A stretch of DNA of 64,000 nucleotides from Mantis religiosa (Eukaryota; Arthropoda; Insecta; Mantodea; Mantidae), in the NCBI GenBank assembly GCA_030765055.1, contig CM060954.1, forward strand, positions 105,524,645 through 105,588,644. Reading direction: 5' to 3'. The notes below the pieces were generated by a model, which worked only from the letters and a program-made list of their open reading frames with translations, was not told the origin of the DNA and ran no database searches. Positions 1 to 9,325 of this stretch are shown here, piece by piece (the stretch's first letter is position 1; the number at the start of each line of letters is the position of its first letter). A program made the translations under genes and the position numbers.

Positions 1-218
1 GCGGGTTTGTCCATAATACGGCCGAGTCCCATACACAACCCCAGCAGCACCGTGATTACGTCTATAAAGCACGGGAAGCGCTGCGTATAGGGGAGAGCTG
101 ATAAAAGCCATTCGCCTCCAGCGAGAGTCAGGTTCGCCAACATAAAAAATGTATCATTTCTGATGATGGGTTCCCGTACGGGAGTGTTTCTTGCCGCAGC
201 TTCCCGACATCGGATGTT
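1..218 (-). CDS. Candidate coding exon of an unidentified multi-pass membrane protein (partial, runs off left edge)
   Basis: The minus strand is open for 72 codons from about 218 down to base 1, with no stop. It is GC-richer than the flanking DNA. The translation has two hydrophobic stretches that look like membrane segments: about residues 24-43 (core FFMLANLTLAGGEWLLSALP) and residues 50-65 (core FIDVITVLLGLCMGLG). A basic, polar segment (VREPIIRND) precedes the first. An AG lies just upstream (219-220 on the plus strand), in phase 0, directly after an in-frame TAG, so this would be the 3' splice site. Its pyrimidine tract is poor. The phase matches the donor of the candidate exon at 727-931. 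I do not recognise the protein; a transporter is possible but unproven. A chance ORF cannot be excluded. Confidence 0.42.
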
Positions 219-726
219 CTATTTTGTTATCTGCGTGTTGGGTTTTTTAATAACCGTGTTGGTTAGGCCGAAGCAGAAAGCTATTCTGGATGGAATTATT
301 ACCCATAGAGTTTCATTGTTGCAGTATGTATGAAAGCCTGTTTTTCTAAATATATGTGTGTATTAACTGGAACAAAAATGACAGGCTGCAGTGTTCCAAA
401 TTGAAACAGTGCCAGAAGTTTATAACTCTTCTGCCCGCAATGCGTTTTTAGTTGCTATAACAAAGAGACCATTGCAATTGATGATCTCCGCAGTTTTAGC
501 TCTATACCTACTTATCACTATTTTTGACTTGCTACGGCAATATATTTATGAAAATCCAATATTCTACGGCTTTCTTCTGATTTCCTTGACACGTCCTTTC
601 CCACTCCATACTTCAAAGAAGATGAGAAAATATAGCATTGCACCCAAAACTTCCAATACCATTAATTAACTACAGATTTTGACCGTCCAAAATGCAATTC
701 TAATTTCTCTTCTGTTAGGAACTCAC
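219..726 (-). other. Possible intron between the two minus-strand exon candidates
   Basis: About 508 bp of AT-rich sequence. On the minus strand it begins with GTGAGT (721-726 on plus) and ends with AG (219-220). A plus-strand open frame at 391-669 shows no family features and looks accidental. Confidence 0.35.
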
Positions 727-931
727 CCCGACTATAGTACTGCTGTGATATATCGGCCACCAGTAGAGTACTTTCACCTCATCCTTCTTCCTGGACTCTG
801 AGGCACAATAAGCCCTGGGATGCAGTGCCACAATCCCCGCCGTGATAGACAAACTGTGTACACCACCAGTGAAATGTTTTCCATCAACTATTACAACTAA
901 TCCTTGTTTCACATAAGCTTGACCCGTATCT
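727..931 (-). CDS. Candidate internal coding exon upstream of the 1-218 exon
   Basis: An open minus-strand segment of about 68 codons ends at a strong 5' splice site, GGG|GTGAGTTCC. The translation contains GLVVIVDGKHFTGGVHSLS, then ALHPRAYCASESRKKDEVK, and YWWPIYHSS close to the donor. An in-frame TGA at 940-942 bounds the segment upstream, and no ATG lies inside, so it would have to be an internal exon. The likely acceptor is AG at 932-933, with a weak pyrimidine tract. The donor leaves phase 0, matching the next candidate exon. Base composition is more codon-like than the surroundings. The protein is not recognised. The pairing of the two exons is inferred; only the open frames and splice-site dinucleotides are seen. 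Confidence 0.35.
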
Positions 932-939
932 CTTAACGG

Positions 940-1365
940 TCACGTGACCTTATCGCCTCTCTTTGGCCGCTATTTTAGTGTAGACTGTTGTACGGTAAAA
1001 ATTAGTTCGTTATTTAACATGGTGATATATCTTTATGTTAGAAGAGATTGACAAATTTATATTTTCCTAACTGTTTTAATTAAATATATTACGCAACAGA
1101 GTTGATTTATTTGAAATGCATGTTAATTCTTAAACGAAGTAAGGAGGAGGTTCCTTTGCTCTCAAGCACATGGCACGATAGCTCGTGATTCAGCGGTAGT
1201 AAAATTTGTGTATATGACTTTTATCACTGACCTTGTTTTGTACTGGATTAATCATATATCGCCATTCGAAGGTGTGCTGTGCCGAGTGCGAGAGCTAAAT
1301 TATTTTATTGATCGTTTATTGCGCGTATACTTATATATAATGGCAGAGTCTAACGCCAGTTTTTC
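940..1365. other. No recognised feature
   Basis: AT-rich DNA without a convincing coding frame or repeat relationship inside this window. Confidence 0.4.
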
Positions 1366-1800
1366 GCTGTAGCATTGCAAGGGTAAACCTTTACAAAGCG
1401 GAGAAAAAAGAATTGTGGTGCACGTGTTTAATGCACTCACAGAGAAGAATCCGTCTTTGTAAGTGAGAGAAGTCGAACAGCTGGGCTCTGAACTTACAGG
1501 TGTGAGTGTTAGGCCCTACGAACATCGCGACATGAAACTGAGACAACAGAAAAACTTACCACTCCAGGGGTGATATTGCTGTGTGGCGAAGACGTTATTT
1601 AAGGACAATCAGACTGTACCGAGGTACAAATTGCAAAATATACTACCTTGACAAGACTTGGGTGAATGAAGGACACACGACAAGTATGGCGTGACACGAC
1701 TTTTAAGACTGAAAGACAAGCATTTTTGAAAGGTATGTGTGCTGGTTTTAAAAAATCCCAGTGGAAAAGGCCGAAGGCCTTTCATTATAAACTTGTTTCA
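1366..1800 (+). pseudogene. Tc1/mariner-superfamily transposase remnant (DDE_3-like), frameshifted
   Basis: One frame reads GEKRIVVHVFNALTEKNPSL and then VREVEQLGSELTGVSVR. This resembles the N-terminal helix-turn-helix region of IS630/Tc1/mariner-type transposases. Further on, another stretch reads IYYLDKTWVNEGHTTSMA. This matches the hallmark around the first catalytic Asp in a large insect transposase group (YLDxTWVNxGHT). The following residues VWRDTTFKTERQAFLKGM continue the protein but in a different frame. Several stops and shifts are present. The central part between the HTH and the first Asp is missing, and the C-terminal half with the other two catalytic acids is absent, so the copy is dead. 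Terminal inverted repeats were not located. Confidence 0.62.
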
Positions 1801-1819
1801 GTTTCATTGCTGATTGAGT

Positions 1820-2055
1820 CAGTTTCAAGTTGCAAATGGAATACACAAATATTTAGCGGATAATATTTATAGTTCTGGAAATTTTTAATCTGTTTTCCAG
1901 TAATCTAGTGTACTAGAAAGAGGAGGCTCAAATAGTCGTTGAGATATATAGTGATGTCTTCTTGGGAACTGGTAATGACTCGCACTGTGTTTAGCACACC
2001 ATTATTTTCTTGCAAACAGTTGCTGTGCAGGTACCCCATTCCTGACAATTTCTGA
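1820..2055 (+). repeat. Dispersed repeat L, copy 1
   Basis: It aligns by eye with the reverse complement of 16138-16365. Shared blocks include CTAGAAAGAGGAGG, TTCTTGGGAACTGGTAAT and ATTATTTTCTTG, in the same order and with similar spacing. It directly follows the transposase remnant and may be the 3' non-coding part of that transposon family, but this link is only inferred. Confidence 0.6.
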
Positions 2056-3339
2056 AGCTTTGCAATGTACTACTTGTGGCAGTAATGTTTTGTGGTTTTC
2101 AAATAAAATAAAAATGGCAGAATCACCACCAGTATTGGAAGTAGTGTGTTTTTTTTTTAATTTTTATTTTTTATTTTTAGTTAATCAAAATTTCCAATGT
2201 AAACAGAAGCCTGAAATAAAGATATTTCCCTTTGGAAGCTGCTGAAATTATATATCAAGTAGGGTTGTACTTAACTGGCCTTTCGTTTTTGAACCATTTG
2301 TTTATGGTTCAGTGGCCCTCGAAACGTCCATTTCTATTGAAGTCATGGTATCCAGTCTTTAGGTGGAATGCAATTCTTTCTCTACATATCGGTTGTTCAT
2401 TTATTGTAGACATGAATCGCTTTCATATCGTTCTAGAAAAGCTATTATTTTTTATCTTCTATATAAAATACATTTTTATCGGGTATTTTATCTGTTTTTT
2501 ATCTTCGCGAAGTGTATGTGTTTAAAGTATGTCACGCAATGAAAATTCGTGCAGATTGTACCTGTTTGAAATGTAAAAGACATTCAAGTGTTGCAGTGTG
2601 ATTCTTCACCTCATTGCTATTCAGTGAACGTTCATTGCCGGTCACGACAAAGGTGTTTGTTACCTTTCTCTTTACTTCGTGTAAGTGTTTCACAATTTTG
2701 CTTAGTGATAACTTAGAATGTATGAAGTAAATAATAAGACGACTTAAAATGTTACAGGAAAAGTGGAGTGCTCTGAGAAATGAACTCGATGTACAGTTGC
2801 TTAAAAAAAGAATTTATTTCACTCGTGACAGAGGCCTTACGAGGTAAACTACAATTTTCTGATGGCAAAAGTACACTACAGATGCATATTTTGAACCCCG
2901 CCCTCAGATGTATCAGATTAAAAATTACACCTTATGGTTAGAAAGGAGTAACGACCCAGTTGCACGCTTTAGTGCGGAGTTCCCTGTTCGATCCTAGTCT
3001 CAGGCGTGGAATCTGTGGGAAAAGGGTGTAGGCTGGTGGTTAGGTTCCTTTCTATTTGCTCTCCAACTGTGCATGAACCAGTACAAAATTTGGGTGTGTG
3101 AAAATATTGTTGCTGACCTTTACAGTTTGCTCCTAAAACACGCAGAAAGAGACCCCTTTACCACTTTTTGAGCAGATTCAAAGTGCTACAGTTTTTTTTA
3201 CCACAAACATAACGGAGTATTAAATTTTATTGGATTATACTTACTGAAACTTTATATTCGTAAAGTACTACGATATGACAGAGCTTATCTGTGTATATAC
3301 TTCATCACGATTCATATTTTCATTTCAATGGGCTGTAAT
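2056..3339. other. AT-rich DNA, no clear feature
   Basis: Contains T-rich runs near 2145-2180. A weak tRNA-like B-box (GTTCGATCC) near 2985 could mark an old SINE. Nothing stronger is visible. Confidence 0.35.
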
Positions 3340-3560
3340 AAAATGTATAGCGTTTGGATTTAAAATTGGATTACACCATTAAGTGACCTTTATTAACCAG
3401 CTCTAAATGTGCGCGAACATTCAGCAACGAACGACATAAATTGTAAATTGTTTCGTGATATTCGGCTTATTATGACTTTGGGATGTATCCCATTTTATGG
3501 GTGTTTTTGGATAAGTTATAAAGCATAACGTATGAAATAGAGTTCCTGTGCGTTGCCCTA
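3340..3560 (+). repeat. Dispersed repeat K, copy 1
   Basis: Resembles 18405-18610 on the same strand. Shared core: GAACATTCAG followed by AAxGAACGAC and AATTG, with a shared ATGGATTTAA-type block about 70 bp upstream. Family unknown. Confidence 0.42.
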
Positions 3561-3599
3561 AAGTAGTGTTATTTATTTTTACGTATTATTATAACATGT

Positions 3600-4152
3600 A
3601 TTATTATAACATAATAATTGAGCAGAAATCACACTTTAAGTATTTAGGATGTAATGTCTCGTACCAAGGGGAAGCTTATATAATAGAGAAAATAAATAAA
3701 TTTAACTATATAACAGGCACAATAAAAATAACATTTAAAAAATAAAGCAAGAAGGGACTCTATAATAAAACTATACAAAACAATGGTAATACCAACTCTG
3801 ATCTATGGATCAGAAACATGGACACTAACAAAAAGAAATAGTACGAGAATACAGTCATCAGAAATGAAATTCATAAGAGCAATAGCTGGATATACCAAAA
3901 TTGATAAAAAAACGTAGTTAGGATATTGGGACAGAATTAAAAGTAGAAGAAATAAACCATACTATTGTAAGAAATAGAAATCAATGGAAAGAACATGTTC
4001 AGAGGATGAAGAATAACAGAATACCAAAAATAGCCTTAAACTATAAACCTGTAGGAAGAAGAAACCAGGGAAGACCGAAGAAAAGATGGGCAGACCAATT
4101 TGGAGCCGGAACGGGTTAAACAGTCCAAAGCCGTGATGTAGAAGAAGAAGAA
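3600..4152 (+). pseudogene. 3' end of a non-LTR retrotransposon reverse transcriptase (RTE-like type), decayed
   Basis: The frame around 3622-3745 reads FKYLGCNVSYQGEA, the post-palm RT block. It is followed at about 3767 by LYKTMVIPTLIYGSETWTLT, a motif typical of C-terminal regions of insect RTE-type or related LINE polyproteins. After a stop at about 3915, further coding similarity is visible: QWKEHVQRMKNNRIPKIALN, then GRPKKRWADQF near 4072. The GRPxxRWxDQ box sits near the protein end in this family. A short (GAA)n run at 4141-4152 is a plausible 3' tail. No catalytic YADD-type motif is present because the 5' part is missing. The exact clade is uncertain. Confidence 0.7.
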
Positions 4153-4614
4153 GTTTGTGGTACCAGAAAGAACTTTTGTATGCAGCAGTACTTCCAAGTC
4201 TTCGCAAAATTTCTATAGAAGGAAAATTTTATGGGTTTCATTTCAACAACTTGGAAAACTTTTGCTGTACCTGGTTTATTTGGCCAGATAACGTAACGTT
4301 TGTAATGAGTTCTTTATTCTGTTATAAAGAACTGCATATGGTATTTTTTAAGAAGGCAAAACACAAGGTTTAGTAAATCTTGGTGTGTGTGAAAGTCAAA
4401 GTCATTAACAGAATTTTATGAATCCCATTGAAACGGCCTCAGTAGTTCAAGCCGTTACGTCGTTTTTCCTTTAATGAACTTGTTCTGTAGCATTTACCAG
4501 AAACTGCATTTATGTAGAATTTCTTTATTATAGGGTTTTAGCTTCTGGTTTTGATTTTATATTCCTGTTCTAATTTCCATTTCTTGGGTACAGTTTCTGC
4601 ACAAGAAAGTCAAC

Positions 4615-4935
4615 GAAGGGGTCGCGTTGTGGCTGAGCGTTTAGACGGCTTGACTCTCACCTGGGTTCATCCCAGGCGGCCGCATGTAAGATTTGTTCAT
4701 TTGTTCAAAACCCTGAAGTGGGTTTTCTTCGGGATCTCCGGTTTCCCCCACCATCAATTGCACCATTATCAACTTTCCTTTCATTCATTGCGCCTTCATT
4801 CCGATCATCTACTTCTCTCCTTCTCGTTCCAGGCTTCGGGCTGATCACCCATCCTGGATTTCTCTGTCTGATCCAGTGTTTTGGTTGCTCAACCCGACGC
4901 CTAATGGGATAGTGGGTAGAGGACCACGAATCCCC
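4615..4935 (+). mobile_element. tRNA-derived SINE, family I (diverged copy)
   Basis: The head resembles a tRNA with A-box GTGGCTGAGCGTTTAGACGG and B-box GGGTTCATCCC. The body shares ATGTAAGATTTGT and GGGATCTCCGGTTTCCCC with the copy at 7055-7288. The 3' limit is approximate. Confidence 0.6.
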
Positions 4936-5114
4936 TAACACCACGATAGTGTTATAACAAGGGAAGTTAAAGAAAAAGAGAAGAAGGAAAGTCGATGCAG
5001 TTGGCCATATGGATTCCAAGAATTAGGAAATATGTGGAATGTGGATAATACAATTCATGGACTTCTTTATTATTACATTAAATAAGCTATTAATGATAGT
5101 ATCGATGAATATAT

Positions 5115-5469
5115 TGTCACTAGGCATTGTGCGCGGGCAGGAAAGAAAGAGACAGATAGATGTCTGGAAATTTCGTCTTTTTTTGTCGTCTCGATTGTTA
5201 CCGAGCGTTCCGCTAATTTCCGCCGCGGCTGTCAAAGCGGTGTCAGTTGCGAATTGAGCTGTTAATTGTGTGTGCAGCTATTTGAAGTGCACAGCAAGTG
5301 AATTCTTTCGTTTGCTTACGTGTGGTGAAGCAACGAGAGACATCATTTGTGTATGACACGCCATTTTTAGATCCTGTAAGGGGTGTACAAAGTTTGTTTT
5401 TACTGAAATAAAGAGCATTTTAAATTTCTTCAAACAAGGCTTTTAATTCTAATAACCTACAAAGTCACA
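5115..5469 (+). mobile_element. Solo LTR, family S (355 bp)
   Basis: Begins TGTCACTAGG and ends GTCACA. It is flanked by the 4-bp direct repeat ATAT (5111-5114 and 5470-5473), as expected for a Gypsy-type LTR insertion, though this TSD is low complexity. Its last ~60 bp (AATAAAG, then CTTTTAATTCTA, then ACCTACAAAGTCACA) are nearly the same as the ends of the LTRs at 8893-9321 and 20108-20514. No internal retrotransposon DNA adjoins it, so it is a recombination remnant. Confidence 0.65.
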
Positions 5470-5473
5470 ATAT

Positions 5474-6826
5474 TATGGTTTTATGATGAAAAAGAAATCA
5501 AATGCGCAAATGAAGCAAGCAGAAGGTACAGGAAACCGACTACGTAGCTAATGTCTTCCCGGTACGTGATAAAAAACGTTTATCAAAGTATTTCTGGTCA
5601 TTCGTGACGAATGATCGAAGATGTCGCAGCGACATTAAACAATGGGCAAAAAGAATATATTTTCTACTTAGTTGATAACACACTCTACAAAATACTTACA
5701 TTTTGTAATCGTAATAAAGAATATGTAGTTCATAATGCTTGGATTTCTTAATCCATTTTGGATCATTGTTTCATTTATTGCTTCTAACTGCAGGGTTATG
5801 AATTAATCGAAGCATTATAATTATATTAGATTTTATTTTTTATGTTCTTGCTGCTTTCCAATAATTAGCAGAGAAACCATTGTGTTTTACCTTAAAATTT
5901 CATACCACTTGAAATGCATGCTATGAGGTCCCCGAATAAAACTGTAGCACTGTTAAAAGAGCTTCCGTATCTAAAAACAAAATAGTTCAGATTACTCGAA
6001 TAGATACCAACTTGACGTTTACCTTCAGTAATTTCCAGGGATATGACATAAAGATTTAAAAATAAAATCCGGATCGCAAAGTAACCTTTACATGAAAAAA
6101 AGAACATCTAAATGTTTATTCTCTCAAATGTGGCTCTTACGACTTGTCTCTGCGTCATATTAGTAACTCACATAGTAACTACAGCATAACGTTTCCAAGT
6201 ATCCGTAAATGTTATACAAACAAGTATGGAAAAATACCATATTCAGCTAATTAATGATACATTTTTAAGAAAACAAGTTTGCAAATTGGCCTAGTGCACC
6301 TGTTTCCTCAGATGAATGTGGATATCACCACGACCAAAGAATTGTTTTTGAGGCCGAGATTGTGTGTTAGAAATTTAAGTTCTGTCGGTTTTCCTCTTGG
6401 TGCACTTCTAAATTAAATCATCCAGGGATCGGTTGGCTCTTTCCTTGTTTGGCAGCTGCCAGATCGGCAGTCTGAGCGTTAACTTCGGGCAAATCGAATC
6501 TTGCATTCTCACTACAAATTAAAAACTACAGCAGCACTTTTTTTTTCTAGGAGAAGTGTTTAAAATTTTGCAATGCTTGATTACCTTAATTCTGATGTAA
6601 GTAAGTAGAGAAAGATTTATAATTTCGAGAGTGCAGGTCGAGATCTCATAAGTAACTAATAGTTCGTGGTTAGCCAATTACTGTAAAAACCGTAAAAAGC
6701 AAAGTAAAACAAAATTGTTACTATTCTGTTGGGTGTGACGTCACTTTCGACTGGTATGTGAGTTATACTGACATATTTCATCCGTGTTGCCATGACAATT
6801 GACAAATATATTGTAAATCTGGCTTA
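5474..6826. other. No recognised feature
   Basis: AT-rich. A weak tRNA-like segment may lie near 6440-6510 but is too decayed to call. Confidence 0.4.
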
Positions 6827-6828
6827 CA

Positions 6829-7400
6829 CAACCGAGCGGAATGATTAAGGTGGTTTCGTCTGTACCCGCACTTGTGAGGCCCAGGTTCGATTCCCGTTGC
6901 CGACCCATGGGGATTTTTGGGGTTTTTCCCAGGTCACCAGGTGAATGCTGGATAGGTGTCCCTCCATTTCTCAGAGTATAAGTGTAGTAGAAGTAGGGGC
7001 GAAGGGAAGTTTCGTTTCCATCTAAGTAAATTATAGGGAGCCTGCCCTCTGCTATACCCGCGCCGTGGCCGAGTGGTTAGACCGCTCAATACTCGCTGGA
7101 TTCGATTCCAGGTCACCGCAATGTAAGATTTGTGGTGGACAACACGGCATTGGGGCAGGTTTTCTCGGGATTTCCGGTTTCCGCTGTCATCTCATTCCAC
7201 CGGTGCTCCATCAGTTTGTGTATCATCAGTATCACCGCCTACGGTGTTGCATGTAGTTAAAGCGGTCGTTAAACACTACGCATTCATTCCTGCGCTCTGT
7301 ACATTCGTGACTCTTTGGGACGGCCACCTTCTGTCTCCTCTCACCTCATCCTTCCTCCCGAGTCTCCCCACTAGGGGGCATAGGTATAGTGCGATCCATA
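6829..7400 (+). mobile_element. tRNA-derived SINE, family H, interrupted by a family I SINE
   Basis: The head is CCGAGCGGAATGATTAAGG with B-box AGGTTCGATTCCC. The body contains GGGGTTTTTCCCAGGTCACC. After the interruption at 7055-7288 it resumes with GCGCTCTGTAC, GGGACGGCCACC and TCCTTCCTCCCGAG. The same order is seen uninterrupted in the reverse complement of 53704-54300, which supports one split element of about 340 bp of its own sequence. Confidence 0.68.
7055..7288 (+). mobile_element. tRNA-derived SINE, family I, nested in SINE H
   Basis: The tRNA-like head has A-box GTGGCCGAGTGGTTAGACC and B-box GGATTCGATTCCAGG. The body continues with CATCAGTATCACCGCCTACGG and GCGGTCGTTAAACACTACG. Flanking CCTGCCCTCTG (7041-7051) and CCTGCGCTCTG (7289-7299) form an 11-bp target duplication with one mismatch, within the host SINE. 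Confidence 0.68.
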
Positions 7401-7412
7401 TAAAACTGAACT

Positions 7413-8070
7413 ATTTCAATAGGCCATAACTTTTGAACACGTGCAACTTAAGAAGAACATAACACACAATTGGGAGATTACATTACACTATTTACATCTC
7501 AGAGAAAATGTTGGAAGAGTCCTCTATCAGCATCTATACACGTTTGCACTCGTCTCACCATATTCTGTGAAGTTTTACGGAGAGTATCCTCACCAATGTT
7601 GCTTATTTCGGTTCGAATTGATTCCTTGAGAACATCAATTGTCCGTGGCCTATTCTTGTACACTCTATTTTTAGATAACCCCACAAGAAAAAATCCGGTG
7701 AGGATAGGTCAGGGGATCTGGGGGGCCACAGATCTTTTGAGATTATTCGATTATCAAAGAAACTGGTTACAAATTCCATGGTGTCATTAGATGTATGGCA
7801 CGTTGCTCCATCTTGCTGGAAATAATCTTCTCTCAATTCAGTATCATCCAACTGCTCCACAAATGTATTGAAGATACCCATATAAAATTCAGTGTCTACA
7901 GTCGTATCAAAGAAAGTGCGACCAACGATCCATAGATGCTGGTGGAGGTAACTTCCAACATTGTCTGTGATATGTAAATAGTGTAATGTAACCTCCCAAT
8001 TGTGTATTGTGTTCTCTCAAAGTTACAGGTGGGTCCTATTATTGGTTCAAAATTTATGGCCTATTGAAAT
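7413..8070 (-). mobile_element. Tc1/mariner element, internally deleted, long inverted ends
   Basis: Ends are inverted copies: TTTCAATAGGCCATAA at the left and its complement at 8054-8069. The match continues inward through ACACAATTGGGAG and TTACATTACACTATTTACAT, giving arms of roughly 130 bp. Between them lies a minus-strand transposase fragment. The left arm carries the transposase C-terminus on the minus strand. The right arm encodes a related C-terminal peptide on the plus strand. Both ends therefore derive from the 3' end of the parent element. The TA target duplication is not preserved on the right (TG). Confidence 0.7.
7499..7925 (-). pseudogene. Mariner-like transposase C-terminal fragment with frameshift
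   Basis: The reading frame contains YFQQDGATCHTS, holding the second catalytic Asp of a DDE/D transposase. It continues to WPPRSPDLSSPDFFLWGYLK, holding the third acidic residue. The spacing between the two aspartates (QQD and SPDFF) is 38 residues. After GYLK near 7680 the frame shifts, and the C-terminus continues in another frame as VYKNRPRTIDVLKESI, ending at TGA (7499-7501). About 130 residues are present against the usual 330-350. The N-terminal DNA-binding domain and the first catalytic Asp are missing. The protein would have cut and joined transposon ends; this copy cannot. The family is clear but the subclade is not. Confidence 0.78.
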
Positions 8071-8504
8071 GGTGCAGGTTGATTTCTATTTAATATTTCT
8101 AGCTTCAAGACATAACGCTTTTAAAGATAAATTGATTCCTCTACCCCGGTTTTCCAAAGAACATTATGTACTACAAAAACATTTATTTTGGTTTCATATT
8201 AACAGGTACGTAAATTGCACAAGGATGAAATCCTTTCAAATAAATTGTTTAAGAATGCATTATTTTTTACCGTTTAAGAACATTATTTTTCGTTTTTTTT
8301 ATGGTTCTATCACATTATAAAGTATCATAGTTTTTACATGCTTCCACATAATCTAAAGACAGAATTTCTGCATTTACTGTACCATTCATCCATGGCTTCT
8401 TTTTAGCGCATTTTGCAGTCTCCACTGCTCCTGGTAAACATTGGAGAGTCTTGTACATCGTTGGGTTTACTGTTATTCATGTAATACTTTTATCAGTTCA
8501 TTTA
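8071..8504. other. No recognised feature
   Basis: AT-rich; nothing supported. Confidence 0.4.
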
Positions 8505-8517
8505 CATAATACCTCTT

Positions 8518-8735
8518 TTTTTAATTTACGTCCTCCAACGTTAAGTCATATCGGACGATGCATGAAATGGGTGAAATGATGCTCAAATGAGCCTGAGGTC
8601 CATGGAGCTTAGAGTTACCCGACATTCGTCTTACAGATAAGGGAAAACCCCGGAAAAAACCTTATCAAGGTAACCCACCCTAAACGAGATTCGAACTCGG
8701 GACCTCTTGAACGTGAGGCACGCTACCAAGGCGGG
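8518..8735 (-). mobile_element. tRNA-derived SINE, family A, with perfect 13-bp target duplication
   Basis: On the minus strand the element starts GCCCGCCTTGGTAGCG and has B-box CGAGTTCGAATCTCG. It continues through CCGGGGTTTTCCCTTATC, and ends AACGTTGGAGGACGTAAATT. CATAATACCTCTT occurs directly on both sides (8505-8517 and 8736-8748). This defines the ends exactly and indicates LINE-type integration. It is the reference copy for the eight family A members here. Confidence 0.88.
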
Positions 8736-8892
8736 CATAATACCTCTTGATCCAGAAAAATTATACAAAAGCTTAGTTGTATGATTGCGACTCTGAGACT
8801 TGTTCTTTGCTTGTATTTCATTTGAATGTATTGTCGCGGTAACGGGCATTAAAGTTTTGGTGCAAATAGATAATAGATGGATAGGTTTCACG

Positions 8893-9321
8893 TAGATAAC
8901 GAACTTGTGTAAAGAGATAGCGCCGGCAAGCAAGATAACTGAGGCAAAGGCCTCGCCGGCATAGATTAAGTTACGTTTCTCGAAGGTTCGAATTATGTAA
9001 TTAGATGCCTTGTTTTCCAGAAACCTCTAGTGATTAACAGAACAGTCTGGTAATCGTGAATGGAGATATAAAAGGGATTGTGACACGCTAGCAGGACAGT
9101 TGTAGTTGTGAAACAGTTGTTGTGACACCAGACAACTGGAAGTGTTATTGTAACGAGAGCTAATGTAATCTGCTGTCACTGTTATTGTCATCGACCTTGG
9201 TAGACTGATGGTGTATGTAACGTAATGCTGCTGTAATCTATAAGAGTATTTCTACGAAAATAAAGGAGATTTTTAATTTCTGCAACTCGGCCTTTTAATT
9301 CTACTAACCTACAAAGTCACA
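8893..9321 (+). mobile_element. Solo LTR, family S (start approximate)
   Basis: The 3' 80 bp match the LTRs at 5115 and 20108: TATTTCTACGAAAATAAAGG, then GGCCTTTTAATTCTACTAAC and ending AAAGTCACA. A TATA-like GATATAAAAGGG lies at about 9064 and a polyadenylation-like AATAAA at about 9260. Internal similarity to the 20108 copy includes GAGGCAA and GCCGGC near the start. A target duplication was not found, so the left edge is uncertain by tens of bases. Confidence 0.58.
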
Positions 9322-9325
9322 GTAT

